Notes: a model not told the origin generated them from the letters alone. DNA of 64,000 nt from Tanypteryx hageni (GCA_028673005.1 CM054118.1:1819410-1883409), one strand, 5' to 3'. Shown: positions 35,666 through 47,133, counted from the first letter of the stretch. Program-made: numbers and translations.

Positions 35666-36313
35666 AGCTTTTTTATGTGTTTTTCTTGTGTGCGTGTTTT
35701 CTGTCTCTTCGATACCCCCAGCAGCCTGCCAACTTGCCTATGGTCCTATGGATCACTACAAATTAACGGGTAATGAAGATACAAAATTTCTTTCGTCATA
35801 GTGACATTTTCTCTAAAATAATGATAGGTGGCACCACTACATATCAATATTTGTGATGTTTGTTATTTAGGGAAGTTTACCAATCAACACTTTCAAAGCG
35901 AAAACTTCTGCAATTCCCTCTATTATGAAAATATGAACGTTAAGGCAAGGATTCCAAAGAGAACAAAAAGTATTGAGTTATTGAGGCATATGTATCAAGA
36001 ATTCTCTATAAAACAATCAAATCAGTGAGGGCATTAATTGTTACCTATAATTACTGCCGGCGGTGATATTTTCGTTTGCTAGTTTTTTGGATGCTAATAT
36101 AGTACCCCCTTCCTTTTCTTACTAATATTTTGGCCAAAAAGTGGGGGGGACTATATTCGGACTAATAGAGTAGTTTCTGTGTATATAAATTTCTTATATA
36201 CGCAATAGTTGATAAAAATGCACTTCACTCTTTTAAACTTCTTCTCATTCCACAAAGAATACTTTTGTAACATGTGTCTGTTTAACTTTAAATTATAATT
36301 TTTTCTTGCATAG

Positions 36314-36473
36314 ATACCCATAAGAACAAGAGGGTGGACTGGAAGGAATAAAAAGCTTCCCATATCAGGTGCATCAACAATTGTTGGCAATTCTTCCTTC
36401 TATACACCAAGTGAGAAATTTAAGATACAAAAACCCATGCTGAAGGGATCTCCTGGGGCCACCAAAATAAGTG
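36314..36473 (+). CDS. Lrrk: Lrrk exon: COR-region linker
   Basis: Basic, Ser/Gly-rich segment (IPIRTRGWTGRNKKLP) without a fold I recognise. Accepted because acceptor, donor and phases (0 in, 1 out) fit both neighbours. Confidence 0.75.
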
Positions 36474-36872
36474 GTAAGTTTTGAAGTTTGTCTTTGATTT
36501 CTCTTGAAATAATTATGTTAATAGAAACAAACATGATTGTTAAGTTTATGTTTGCAGAGAATTTGTTTCTATGTGCACAAAAAATTTAACTCAGCCCTGA
36601 ACTGCAATTTATTTTATTATCTGCATGATTTCTTCCCAATTATTTCCTGCTATCAAAAGTTATGTCAGATTCGTTGAATTTGTGCAGTGTTCATTTTCAT
36701 TATTTAGTACAATGACATAAAATTTCCTACTATATATTCATAGAAGGGATGGTTGTGTACATGATCTGAATTTTATATAACTAGTGATAATTTACGAATT
36801 CACCAATGATTTTGTAATATTTTGTGTGGCCTTTTACCGATACTATGGATATAATTTTTTTCCTTATATTAG

Positions 36873-37117
36873 CACCATCTAGTGGTTCCATGTCAGAATC
36901 AGATGATGGTTCTGAAGGTACTGAGTCTGGTGCTAAGGGTAGCAATGGTGTTGCTAAGTGTGAACTGACTCACAGAGGAGAGCCGGAGTTATCAATAAGG
37001 CGACTTCTTCTCATGTCATACTTCCCTAGTGGTTTCTGGTCGAGGCTCACAACACGTATATTAGCTGATGATGCAATTGTACAAGTAGTCCGATCTTACT
37101 TCGTACTACCCAAAGAG
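36873..37117 (+). CDS. Lrrk: Lrrk exon: COR domain, acidic loop plus conserved core
   Basis: Starts with a disordered Ser/Asp/Glu-rich loop (SMSESDDGSEGTES). The conserved COR segment LSIRRLLLMSYFPSGFWSRL and TTRILADDAI follows; the YFPSGFWSRL string is a hallmark of LRRK COR. Ends GAG|gtaaga in phase 0. Confidence 0.95.
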
Positions 37118-37142
37118 GTAAGATTTTTTCATCCCAAGGCTA

Positions 37143-38628
37143 CCATATTTACTCATGTAATAACCACAGTTTTTTTCCCCAAAAGTTCCCATCAAAAAAG
37201 GAAGGTGCGAACATTACACGAGATTTGCTCATTCATCTTTTGAGGGTAGGCCACCCATGAAACGCCTACTCAATATTGCATGCCTGGTGTGAGTTTTTTT
37301 TTCGGTAGATGCAATATGCCATGCATTTTATTACCTTGATTTTTAACCAAGGTATTTTTTAAAAATGTGTAGAATAATATAATAAGCACAATATTTATAA
37401 GGCATTTTAAAAATTCTTTGCCAGCTGTCAGTAGTACATCTAAATCACATAAATATTCCATGTAAATAGACATGTCAGACAGAGTTCATTTTCATAGAAT
37501 AGGTGATGTAAGAGAAATAAACAACTGAACTGCATATATTTTTCATTAAATACAAATGCATTCTGTTCGATTTTCTTGTAATTCGTGAAATGCTCAAATC
37601 ACATTTTACCGTAACTGCATTTCTTTGGGTTCCTTTTATGTTACGCAATCCTAAAAGAATATACTTTTATTGCTCTGTATAAAAGCGAAGAAAACACAAT
37701 CTTGCGATGGAAATGTGTTGAGACTCAACTGTCGCATTTTACATTAATCTCTCGTAATTCGCAAAATACTTAGAATAGAAAAACTATATGATACCTCTTA
37801 GGTGACACTGCTGCTGCCAACAGAAAATCAAATATAACACAATGGTAAAGTGACAAGAAAATGCTTACAACTGTATTGGAGTGACGTTATACAAAGCAGA
37901 AATATACTCAGTAGAATTATCCACTTGGAGGGATAACAAACGATACGAAAAGTAGTGGAATAACAGGGAAATCTTCCGCTGGCTGGTTTAAGGTTGCCCC
38001 CCCGCTGCTTGCTTGTCCTCTCTCTCTGTGTCTCCTTCCTCCTACTCAGGTTCGACACTTGTGACTCACGGCTGGCAGTCTGCAAAGTTGCCAGGTCGGA
38101 AGTCCGCTAGTTCGGTCTGTTCTCCGGCAAGAGGGCACACCACTCGCGAAAGTCTATTGGTTAAATTGCACGATGGTAGCGTTCTCTTCTGGGCTAATGT
38201 CTGTTGCTTATAAAAGTAGGGACTCTGTACGTACATGCAAAGCCGAAGTACGAGCGTATGCCAAAGTGCGTGCATATGCAGGGGTGTGTGCATTTGCAGG
38301 GGTACGTCGTTTGCTGGAGTTCTTCTAGTTTTTCGAGTTGTCTCCATGTAATATAATGGCAATGGATGCCAACTTTTCATGATTACGTATTTTTAAAAAG
38401 TACTAAAAATCATTTTTAGAAGTCACTTCTTAAATATGTGCTTTTTGTGGTAATTGTATCATCAAACTTGGCTTCAGATAAATTATTCAACTGATGTTGC
38501 TGTAAAGCTTCAACATCAAAATTTCGGAAGTGCAGACATTACACAAATTCCAGTTTTTGCAGATTTTTAACTGTAAAAATGGGGGTGCAGGCATTACATG
38601 CATGTGGGTATTACACCAGTAAATATGG
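37143..38628. mobile_element. TIR element D (TA target)
   Basis: Left end TA|CCATATTTACTCATGTAA and right end, inverted, TA|CCATATTTACTGGTGTAA. About 1.49 kb. Repeats of gtgcnnncattaca occur near both ends. No transposase. A GC-richer patch (about 37990-38345) with TATAAAAG at 38209-38216 could be an old promoter. The end motif is related to elements A and B. Confidence 0.65.
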
Positions 38629-38652
38629 TATTTTTTCAGAAATTTCATCAAT

Positions 38653-39498
38653 AATACACCCACTCCCCGATTAACGATCTTAATTTGTGCCAGGAAAATT
38701 GAGCGCTAACTGAAACAGTGCTATTCAGAACTCTTACTTCCATAAGAAATGATGTTATAAGATTAAATTCGTTCCCGAGATTCTATTAATGGAAATGAAA
38801 ATAAGTAGTATTATATAAATAATACACCAAAGTATTCTTTGTTAACCATATTATGTAGCATAGAATAGGTCGTCATTTGCATTGCAATTATATTTAAAAT
38901 TGAACAGTACAACTTGAATATAAATGAAAAACAGAATGCATTTTACGGAACATATGTCGATCTCACACTGAATAAATCAAATCACGCAGGTGCATTAAGG
39001 AATAGGAATTAGAGTAGAAGAAGATACCTGCATCTACTTAAATATACAGGATGAGGCAATAGTCACTATACAGCCACAATTTTATTAACACAAAGAAAAT
39101 TGGAACATAATAACATAAGCATCATGACTGAAGATACTGTTCAAATAAGAAAAGAAAACCAATAATACAAAAACAAAATCGTATATCGAAACGATCGAAA
39201 CCTTACTACGTTTCGATAAAAAAATATCGATTCATAAAAGAATTATCACATGTGCTTGATAAATAAAGGAACATGGATCAAGCAACTGCAAATACTTACG
39301 TATTGTGTGTTGTAAATGCGCAGAGGTGCTGCGCAGTGGACTTCGTAAAGTACACCAGAAATTTTGAAGAGCGTTAATCTGGAACGTGTGAGCGCAATTC
39401 GGAAAAAGGTATTAAATTATTTTCAGCATTAATGCAGAACAGCGTTAATGCAGAACAGCGTTAATCGGGACAGCGTTAAAGCAGAGAGTGGGTGTATA
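38653..39498. mobile_element. TIR MITE E with CAGCGTTAA repeats
   Basis: Left ATACACCCACTCCCCGATTA and right, inverted, ATACACCCACTCTCTGC. Just inside the right end, CAGCGTTAA occurs three to four times at 15-16 bp spacing (about 39430-39480), with CGTTAAT also at the left and in a gcgttaa at 39372. No coding sequence. Tc1/mariner-like by its TA-rich borders, not certain. Confidence 0.6.
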
Positions 39499-39736
39499 CT
39501 TTTTATAACTTTTAAAAACTTTTATAATTAAATTAAAATTTCAATTGTTTTCACCTTAAACAATTTCTGAGAACTTTGTTTTTTCTGTATTTTCAAAGGG
39601 AGAATGTTTTCTATAAAACCTTCAAGGTATATCCTATAATCCCAATATTATTCCTCATTTAAGTTTTGTATTTGCTTAAATTTTATTCTCTCTTATGCCA
39701 AATAAATATATCTAATAACTTTATAATTTAAATCAG

Positions 39737-39897
39737 GTTACTCAAGACCCGAGACTCATAAATCTCTTGGATGTGAGAGCAGAATGGATTCTTTGGCAAA
39801 CTGGAATGGAGCTTCGTTATTTGGATACCACTCTATTCAGGATGAAGGAGGTGTTGCCAACTCTTAAAAATACTCCCGTTGATTACCGTCAACTAAG
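39737..39897 (+). CDS. Lrrk: Lrrk exon: COR domain
   Basis: Encodes RAEWILWQTGMELRYLDTTL and FRMKEVLP; the WxLWQTGMEL string is strongly conserved in LRRK COR. Bounded by atcag and AG|gtatgc. Confidence 0.94.
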
Positions 39898-40029
39898 GTA
39901 TGCAAAGATAGTTTGTTAAGACATTACAAACCGTGATGGTTGAACAAAAATTTGTGAATTTTTTTTACTTTAGCATAAATTTAGATTGTAATGGAAAATA
40001 TTTCTGTGTATCATAGTTTGTCCTTATAG

Positions 40030-40322
40030 CAAATCCTTTCATTCTTTGGCCAAACTTAGGTTTTGTTTGAAACAAGAAGGTGTTTGGTCGGATGTCGATT
40101 TGAACAATTCATCTATTCTTGAGATATATTTCCCTGTGGATACCGTGGTAATCAAGAGACCTATTGTTGATGAGACTGTTGAAGATGAAGAAAAAGCATC
40201 TGAAGAACCCATTGGATATCAGGCGATAGTGCTCGATCCAAGCCCAGAATGCATTGCTAAGCTCTTGGCACTTGCAGTAGATCACATAGACATTCTTCTT
40301 GAAGACTGGTACCCAACATTAG
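40030..40322 (+). CDS. Lrrk: Lrrk exon: COR C-terminal part
   Basis: Encodes LEIYFPVDTVVIKR, an acidic segment (EDEEKASEE) and IAKLLALAVDHIDILLEDWY, which matches the COR C-terminal helix with the conserved DxxLEDWYP. Phase 2 in, phase 1 out. Confidence 0.93.
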
Positions 40323-40461
40323 GTATGTATTTTCTTATGTATTGCTCAACAAGTCTGATGTTGTATTCTTACATAGGCCTCATATTCTTACTTTATAAAT
40401 ATTATGTAAATATCTTTATCCAAAAAGATGGGAACTATTTATTGCTATGCTCTTTTTGCAG

Positions 40462-40688
40462 GAACACGCTTTGTACATACATCTGAAGGACGTTTCTTGG
40501 TAACACGACTTGTTCCATGTCCACGATGTTTGAGTTCCTGTCTGCCTGGTGACTGGGGTCCTGACGGAGGAGATGGTCCTTACTCTAACGGTCACCCGCA
40601 AGTGAGGCAAAGCCATGGCCTGTGGTCAATCACAGATGGCAGCAAAAGTGATTGTTACGGTCCTCAGATGGGCCACCGAATTGCTGAG
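40462..40688 (+). CDS. Lrrk: Lrrk exon: COR-kinase linker with Cys pair
   Basis: Encodes LVTRLVPCPRCLSSC (the CPxC motif seen between COR and kinase in LRRK proteins), then a Gly/Ser-rich stretch. Ends GAG|gtgatt in phase 0. The next exon is 10.8 kb downstream. Confidence 0.92.
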
Positions 40689-40841
40689 GTGATTGTTTGC
40701 CTTTTGCATTTTCTATCTTAAAAATCTGATGTGGCCACCATATGACTTTCTCCATACCTGTAGTATTTCTAAAAATTCCAAATAGTTTAAATCAGGGGTG
40801 TCCAACCCGTGGCCTGCCAGGCGAGCTGCATTTATAAATTA

Positions 40842-41320
40842 TATTAGGTTGTAACGTAATTAATGTCATTTTATTACAATGCTAGCAAATCATTGTTAAA
40901 GTAATACAAAGTATGTATAACAATTATACATTATATAATAATTAAACTTGATTACATTATAATTATGATCCTTTTTCATTTATTAATTACATTATTTAAT
41001 GAAAGAATGTAATATAAACCCTCATTGTTAAGATTCAGAAATGAGTGGTGAGGACTTGCACATACACCATTGCATGCTCTATGAGTTTAAACATGGAAAT
41101 AATGCTACTGTAGCGACTAAAAACATTTGCAATGTTTATGGTGAAATTCTCAATGCTCGCACATGCAAACGATGGTTTCATAAGTTTCGATCAGGTGATT
41201 TCATTCTGAGTGATCACAACCGATCCAGATGAGCAGTATTCAACATCGATGCTCTCTGAGTTTTTGTTGAAGCTGATCCACTTCAAAGTACCCGAGAAAT
41301 GGCTGAAAACTCAAGTGTTC
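40842..41320 (+). mobile_element. Mariner element fragment
   Basis: 5' end TA|TTAGGTTGTAACG at about 40842, typical for mariner TIRs. The transposase N-terminal helix-turn-helix domains follow from 41041 (CMLYEFKHGNNATVATKNIC, RTCKRWFHKFRSGDF, LVEADP-type segment with a stop at 41230). The piggyBac insertion at 41321 ends the match; the catalytic part was not found. Confidence 0.75.
41041..41320 (+). pseudogene. Mariner transposase N-terminal fragment
   Basis: About 90 residues of the paired HTH DNA-binding region of a MOS1-like transposase (NVYGEILNARTCKRWFHKF), with one stop after HNRSR and then EADPLQSTREMAE. In the family this part binds the TIR. Catalytic DDD domain absent. Confidence 0.75.
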
Positions 41321-41890
41321 TTAACCCTTCGTTACTGTGCTGGGGTTTCTCAAACCCCAAGCTAAGTATTTTAGTATATTGTCATGAGATGGCACAAGTG
41401 TAAGATTTGAGCTCCAGTGTACCTTCACATAATCACCACTAGAGTGCATGCCCATAGGAATTATTAGAATCCATTTTGCTGTTGAACAGAGCTGATGCTA
41501 TTTCTGTTGCTGGGGTTTCACAAACCCCACCACAGCACTGGCATTGGAGTTTTCTAGTCTTGAGAGCCTTCAGTGAGACAAACCAGTCTCCTCCTAAACG
41601 AACAAATCAGCAAGGCAGATGCATGTTCTGCCTAAGATCTAAGGACAGAAAGACAAAATACCGATGTCACAATTGTAATAAATTTGTTTGTTTAGAGCAC
41701 ATTGTTTCTTATTGTGAGGATTGTGTCAGGGGAGAAAAAGACTCTGAGTGAAGTCAATGTATGTGAGATAATGAAATCTATTGTTTATTTTCTATTGTAC
41801 CTACTTATTTTTTACCAGTTTAATAATTTAGCTTCTATTTGGTTTTTCATTGCACTATTTGTGTTTGAGAGAGTAGAGGAGATAGAATGA
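41321..41890 (+). mobile_element. piggyBac element, internally deleted
   Basis: Left end TTAA|CCCTTCGTTACTG at 41321 inside mariner sequence. A repeated motif CTGGGGTTTC(T/A)CAAACCCC occurs at about 41339 and 41510. The right end with a second TTAA was not found, since LINE sequence follows. Confidence 0.6.
41476..41751 (+). pseudogene. piggyBac transposase C-terminal Cys-rich domain
   Basis: Encodes RCMFCLRSKDRKTKYRCHNC, then KFVCLEHIVSYCEDC: the RING-like Cys/His domain at the C terminus of piggyBac transposases, which binds terminal DNA. The DDD catalytic domain is deleted and the first 40 residues read through terminal-region sequence. Confidence 0.7.
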
Positions 41891-44111
41891 GATGCCAAAT
41901 AGATTACATCCTTGTAAAACAAAGATTCAGGAACAGCATAAAGAACGCCAAGGCATTTTAAGGAGCGGACATTGATTCAGATCACAGCCTTCTAATACTT
42001 GACGTGAGTACAAAGCTCAAACAAATAAGAAAAATGAAAGAGAAAGACAGACCTGGGACCTAGAAAAACTGAAAGAAAGGCAGGATGTAGTCAGCATGAA
42101 GTTGGAAGATAACCTAAGAAAGTTGGAAAACAAACCGAAGACCGTTGATATAGAATGGGATGAAATTAAAACCAGTATCAAGGATACCTTGGATAAAGAG
42201 ATTGGAGAACAAGAGAAGAAAATCAGAAAACCATGGATCATGAAGGAAATGCTGGAGAAAATGGATGAGAGACGAAAATGGAAAAACGTTAACAGTGAAG
42301 AAGGTAGAGCCAACTATAGGCGTATAAACAATGAGTTGAGAAGGGTAACAGATAAAGCTAGAGAAAATTGGATAAAAGGAAAATGTGATGAAATAGAACA
42401 AATGGAGAAGTTAGGATGGTACGATATGATGTACGCTTGGGCACTGGAATTAGAAGATAAGTAGTCTAATGGAATTTGTGGTAAAGGAATTATGAATACG
42501 GATGGGAGGATAGTCTCAGAAACAAAGGATGTAGCACAGGTATGGGAAGAATACATTAAGGAATTATACAGCAAACAGGCAGGAGCGGCAAAAATAGAAC
42601 TGGAAAATGAGGAAAACATTGAAGAAGACAACTTAGGACCAAGTATTATGGACAGCGAAGTAGAAAAGGCGATAGTGGAACTAAAAAAGGGAAAGCCACG
42701 GGCAGCGATAGAATACTGGCTGAGATACTTAAAGTCATAGGATCAGAAGGACTAAAAGCGATCACGAAATTAATTAATAAGATTTACGACACGAGAGAGT
42801 GGCCTCAGGATTTCCTAGAAGTAACAATGATCCCTCTAAAGAAGAAGCCAAAGGCAATGCAGTGTAAAGATTACAGAACTATAAGCCTTCTGTCACACAC
42901 ATCGAAGATCATCACGAGGATTCTTAATAAAAGGCTGGAGAAAAAGGCAGAAGAAATAATAGGGGAAGATCAATTCGGTTTCAGAAAAGGACGAGGAACT
43001 AGAGATGCTATAGGAGTAGTTAGAATCATATCAGAAAGGGCAATAGAGTACAGTCAAGATATCTGCGGATGTTTCGTAGACTGGCAGAAGGCCTTTAATA
43101 GAGTAAATTGGGTAAAGTTGATGAAGATATTAAAGGATATAGGTGTAGACTGGAAAGACAGGAGACTGATTAGGAATCTATATGAGAATCAAGTTGTAAA
43201 GGTCAGGTTTGAGAATGTGGACACCTGCGGAATAAATATCGGTAGAGGAGTAAGACAAGGCTGCTGCCTATTTCCAACCCTATTCAATATATGTGGAGAA
43301 AGTCTAATGCAAGAAGCTTTAGGAGGCACAGGAGATTTCAAAATTGGAGGAAGGATTATAAGAACAGTAAAAGATGCAGATGGTCAAGTACTTCTAGCAA
43401 GAAAAGAAGAGGAGCTACAAAAAATGATAAATAGACTAGTGATAACAGGTAGAAAATACGGTATGGAAATAAATACAGAAAAATCAAGGTCATTCGAATA
43501 TCGGGCAAAGAAGAGAATCTGAACATAAGTATTGGGGGAAAGCCTTTAGAACAAGTTTCAGAATATAAATACCTTGGAAGCATCATAACACGAGAAGCAA
43601 AATGTACGGATGAGATCAGAACTAGAATAGGAAAAGCAAAAGCAGCTTTCAGGAGAAAGAAACAACTACTTACAGGGAATATAAGGGAAGATATCCGCAA
43701 GAAGTTGATAAAATGCTACGTATGGAGTATAGCATTGTATGGGACAGAAACATTGACGCTAAGGAAAAATGACATCAAATACTTGGAAAGCTTTGAAATG
43801 TGGACTTGGAGGAGAATGTTGAAGATAAAATGGACAGATAGGATGAAAATGATGAAGTGCTATGAAGAATAGGAGAGAAGTGAATGATTATACAGACTAT
43901 CAGAAAGAGGAAGGCAAACTGGGTTGGACATTACCTGAGGAGAGAGAGTATGATTAAAGATGTGTTAGAAGGAAAACTAGATGGGAAAAGGGAAAGAGGT
44001 AGGAAAAGGTTTCAACTGATAGACGATTTGAAAGAGAAAGAGAGTTATCAAGATATGAAGAGGACAGCGGAAAATTGGAGTATATGGAGAACCAGGTTTA
44101 ACCAAGAATAA
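41890..44111 (+). pseudogene. RTE-like LINE ORF remnant (RT)
   Basis: RT motifs: DYRTISLLSHTSKIITRIL, GEDQFGFRKGRGTRDAI, FVDWQKAFNRVNW, GVRQGCCLFPTLFNI. The catalytic YADD reads DADG, so the RT is dead. The C-terminal part after frameshifts (YLGSIITREAKC, GTETLTLRKND, then RRKRANW-type WVGHYLRRESM at 43884-44111) is complete to the usual end. Stops occur near 42464 and 42740. Confidence 0.8.
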
Positions 44112-44150
44112 TCACGGACCTGTCTACGGACAGACTACCTATTATGATGA
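41890..44150 (+). mobile_element. RTE-like LINE, 5' truncated
   Basis: Begins in the C-terminal part of the endonuclease (CQIDYILVKQRFRNSIK, DSDHSLL) and runs through the RT to a short 3' region with no poly-A. A-rich coding strand. Clade assignment (RTE/RTE-X) is by overall motif style only. Confidence 0.75.
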
Positions 44151-44154
44151 TAAA

Positions 44155-46283
44155 TTGGGGTAGTCCTTATTTTTAAGTTTTGGAAAACAGGAGGGGGCAC
44201 GTTTTGAATCTGTTCCATTATGAAAAAAAATAATTTTGGTAAAATTAGGTTAGTTTTGAATGATATTTAGGGGTCGCTACCAAGATCTGAAAAATCACAA
44301 TATATCATAATGCTAAACATAGGTGCACTCATTTTTAATTTAGTTTAAATTTTAAACTTATTTGAATTGAATTGTAGATACTTAGTATTGAAAATTGTGA
44401 TGCAGCACCCATTGGTCAATGTTACGCAATACTGCAATAGATATAACCTTTCAGATGTACCCCTCAGAAATCCTGCGTAAGTCCACTTGCAGGAGCACTC
44501 TTTGTGTTATGTAATAGTCCATATCAGGTCTTTTGGAACAATCTAGAGCCGTCCAGAACGTTATAGAACTTTCATAAGCAATCGTAAATCATTCCTCAAT
44601 TCGTGTAAGTCGCATTCAGCAAAGGGAAGCAACAGCTAAACAAATAATCTCTCAATTTAATCCAACAGTTCCGCTAGTTGTGCATTGGGATGGCAAGCTG
44701 CTGCCAGATCTTACTGGAAAGGATGTAGTTGATCGCCTTCCTATTTTAGCCACAGGTGATGGAGTAGAACAACTGCTTGGTTTTCCAAAAATTGCGGCTA
44801 GAACTGGATTGGAAATGGGCAAGGCTATTGTTGAAACTTTGGAACTGTGGAATCTAGCAGAGAAAGTGAAAGGAATGTGTTTTGACACTACTGCGTCAAA
44901 TACTGGAAGAAAAAATGGAGCATGTCTTTGGATTGAACAGAAATTAGACAAGAACCTTCTCTACATTCCCTGCAGGCACCACATATTTGAGCTGGTACTG
45001 GAACCTGTCTTCTCTGTCATCGTAAGTCCATCAGCGAGCCCAGAAATACTAATCTTCAAGCGATTTCAAGCTCATTGGGTGTCACTGGATAAGTCTGAAT
45101 ACAGAACTGCACTTGATGATGAGTTCACTGCCAGTGCTGTTGCCGATATTAAAGATAAAATAATCACTTTTGCTACAGACCAACTGAACCAGCAGCAACC
45201 TCGCGATGATTACAGAGAACTCCAGGAAATCTCTATCACCTTTCTTGGAAGTGAACCTTCTCGTGGAATTAGATTTTTTGCTCCTGGTGCAATGCATAAG
45301 GCTCGTTGGATGGCCAAAGCCATTTATGCTATCAAACTGTGGATGTTCCAAGGACAGTTTCCATTGAAGACAAAAGAGGAAGCTGGGATAAGGGACATAG
45401 CAATTTTTGTTATGAGATTCTATTTGAAGGCGTGGTTTCAAGCTGCACTTCTAACTGCTGTGCCTTTAAATGACCTAATGCTATTGAAGAACCTCCAACA
45501 GTACAATACTACAAACTCAATAGTTACCAACGCTGCTCTGAAGAAGTTTGCTGTGGTGCCTCAGTGAAGAGCTGGTTGCCCTTGTTTTCTTTGATAAAAA
45601 AGTATTAATGGATACAAAAGCCAAATTGATTCAAGCTCTCCAAAATGATGGTAATGAGGACCACTCAAAGAGAGTGACTGTCGATCTGGATAGCATCTTG
45701 GAGAAAAATTTGGACTATTTTGTGTCAGCCAACACTTTGAGGTTTTTCGACATACTTGGTCTTGACTCGAAATTCACAGAATTGGATCCCAAACTCTGGA
45801 CTTCTGATGGGAACTACGTTGCCACAGAAAAGTGCATCAGGTCCATCAATTGCATTAACAATAAGGCAGAATGTGGAGTTGCCCTGATCGAGGAATACAA
45901 TCGATTACACACCCAGGGTGAACAGCAAAAGCAATTTCTTCTGCAGGTCGTCAGCGATCATCGGAGGAGATATCCAGACTTTGCGAAGGGAACACTTGCT
46001 ACAAACAATTAATATACCACTGTGTCAATATTGTTATGTTCATCATGTGACAATGTAGCATGGAAATTACCAACTCAAAATTTTATATGCTTTGTACTGT
46101 ATTGCATTTTGTTTAAAATAAAGAAAAATTAATGTTTCAAACTTTGGTAGCAACCTCTAAATTTCATCTAAAATTTACCAAATTTTGGGAATATTATTTT
46201 TATAAATATTGGAACAAGACAGGCTGGCGCCCCTATTCAAAATAAAACGTTTGTTTTTTCCACCATTATAAGGGCCATCCTAA
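44155..46283 (+). mobile_element. DNA transposon F, unclassified transposase family
   Basis: Imperfect terminal inverted repeats: left TTGGGGTAGTCCTTAT and right, inverted, TTAGGATGGCCCTTAT. It encloses one two-piece ORF with RNase-H-like motifs. Target duplication not determined; the right end is followed by an (AT)n tract. Confidence 0.55.
44590..46012 (+). pseudogene. Transposase-like protein of element F, one frameshift
   Basis: Open from before 44600 (VSRIQQREATAKQI) to 45567, then +frame to 46012; the shift lies near 45555. Motifs in order: PLVVHWDGKLLPDL, GMCFDTTASNTGRKNGACL, CRHHIFELVLEP, HKARWMAKAIYAIKLWMF, and a C-terminal segment LTEKC-like (YVATEKCIRSIN). The order D..., then FDTTASN, then CRHH, then RWM resembles the DDE/RNase-H layout of hAT transposases (D, DNASN, CxxH, RWxS), but the sequences differ clearly. 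I do not recognise the family by name. A domesticated relative is possible; this copy is broken. Confidence 0.6.
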
Positions 46284-46302
46284 TATATATATATATATAT
46301 AT

Positions 46303-46485
46303 GGTGGCAGGGTAACGCCCTCGCCTGCCAATCCGAAGGTCGTGGGTTCGAATCCCGCCTAGGTGGGTTTTTCTCCACCTAGGGCATGGATGTTTGTAAT
46401 CGTCCTTGTTGTTGTGTTAATGAGCCCCTTGTAAAAGGCCGTTTACGGCTGTTTAGAGGCCGCATGGAAATAAATAAATATATAT
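46303..46485 (+). mobile_element. tRNA-derived SINE
   Basis: The head (46304-46365) has an A-box-like TGGCAGGGTAACGCC and B box GGTTCGAATCC, then a tRNA-unrelated body with a short hairpin (CCACCTAGG), ending in a taaataaata tail. The length of about 180 bp fits a SINE. Distinct from the inverted-repeat retroposons. Confidence 0.75.
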
Positions 46486-46815
46486 ACATGCAATGTCTCC
46501 TCTGTTACTTTGTAGCTATTCGCACTTTACCTCACCACACTCCCTCCTTATTCGCTATCCGCCCTTCCTACTCCCCGCCTCCTCCAATCATCAACCTCCC
46601 CACATCACCCTGTCATTCCCTGCCCAGTGTGTCACTCTCAGTTACTCTATTGCTGAAGAAGGGCATAGGCCCGATAAGCTTGTGTGTTTTTTGTGTTCGT
46701 GTGTTTAACGTGTCTCTTCGACGCCCCCAGCAGCCTGCCAACTTGGTCTCCGACTTGGTGTCTGCTGGGCTTCCTTCAACACCTTGTTGCCTCCCTCATC
46801 ACTCCCTTTTCATTT
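46486..46815 (+). mobile_element. Penelope-like tail fragment
   Basis: Closely matches 35463-35735 (same pyrimidine-rich run and ctgtcactctcagttactct). A hammerhead-like core at 46653-46676 reads CTGAAGA, stem GGGC/GCCC, but GATA in place of GAAA. Confidence 0.65.
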
Positions 46816-46837
46816 CCTTAAGTTAATATATATATAT

Positions 46838-47020
46838 ATGGATGTCAACAAGGTGTTGGGATGAGGAAAGCTTCTACGTTTGTGATGTTTCTGTGTTTTA
46901 GTGTTCTTTTACGTGTGTCGCTTCGACATCCCCGGGGCCTCGCCAACCTGAAGTCGTCTGATTGATGAGTGCTCACTGGGTTTCCTCATCCCAACACCTT
47001 GTTCACATCCATATATCCAT
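46838..47020. repeat. Foldback unit with 30-bp arms (Penelope-tail related)
   Basis: GATGTCAACAAGGTGTTGGG at 46840 is repeated in inverse as CCCAACACCTTGTTCACATC ending about 47010. The interior contains cttcgacatccccggggcc, shared in inverse orientation with 60150-60310. It ends in the (TA)n tract 47047-47132. Confidence 0.6.
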
Positions 47021-47045
47021 TTTACCTTTCCTTTTCCGTAAGCTG

Positions 47046-47046
<1 letters not shown>

Positions 47047-47132
<86 letters not shown>
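47047..47132. repeat. (TA)n microsatellite, about 43 units
   Basis: Uninterrupted TA repeat of 86 bp. Confidence 0.95.

Positions 47133-47133
<1 letters not shown>

Larger units (their letters stand above)
32286..35740 (+). mobile_element. Penelope-like element (PLE), nearly full length
   Basis: One ORF with RT and GIY-YIG endonuclease, then a pyrimidine-rich 3' region, a hammerhead-like motif at 35274-35300, a (TA)n tract 35413-35462, and a second tail copy (35463-35735) with another such motif. The coding strand is C-rich and much more GC-rich than its surroundings, which suggests a recent insertion. Confidence 0.85.
25280..36170 (+). mobile_element. TIR repeat A, copy 2 (empty of hAT), with nested retroelements
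   Basis: Left end TA|CCATATTATTCCGAATA and right end, inverted, TA|CTCTATTAGTCCGAATA, with a TA target. Own sequence is 25280-about 26417 and about 35736-36170; between lie a CR1 LINE, a gypsy fragment and a Penelope-like element. It matches A1 (1-5327) in inverted orientation over its whole own length, apart from about 65 bp lost at the insertion point. A short open frame (35828-36028) has no recognised domain. Confidence 0.75.
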
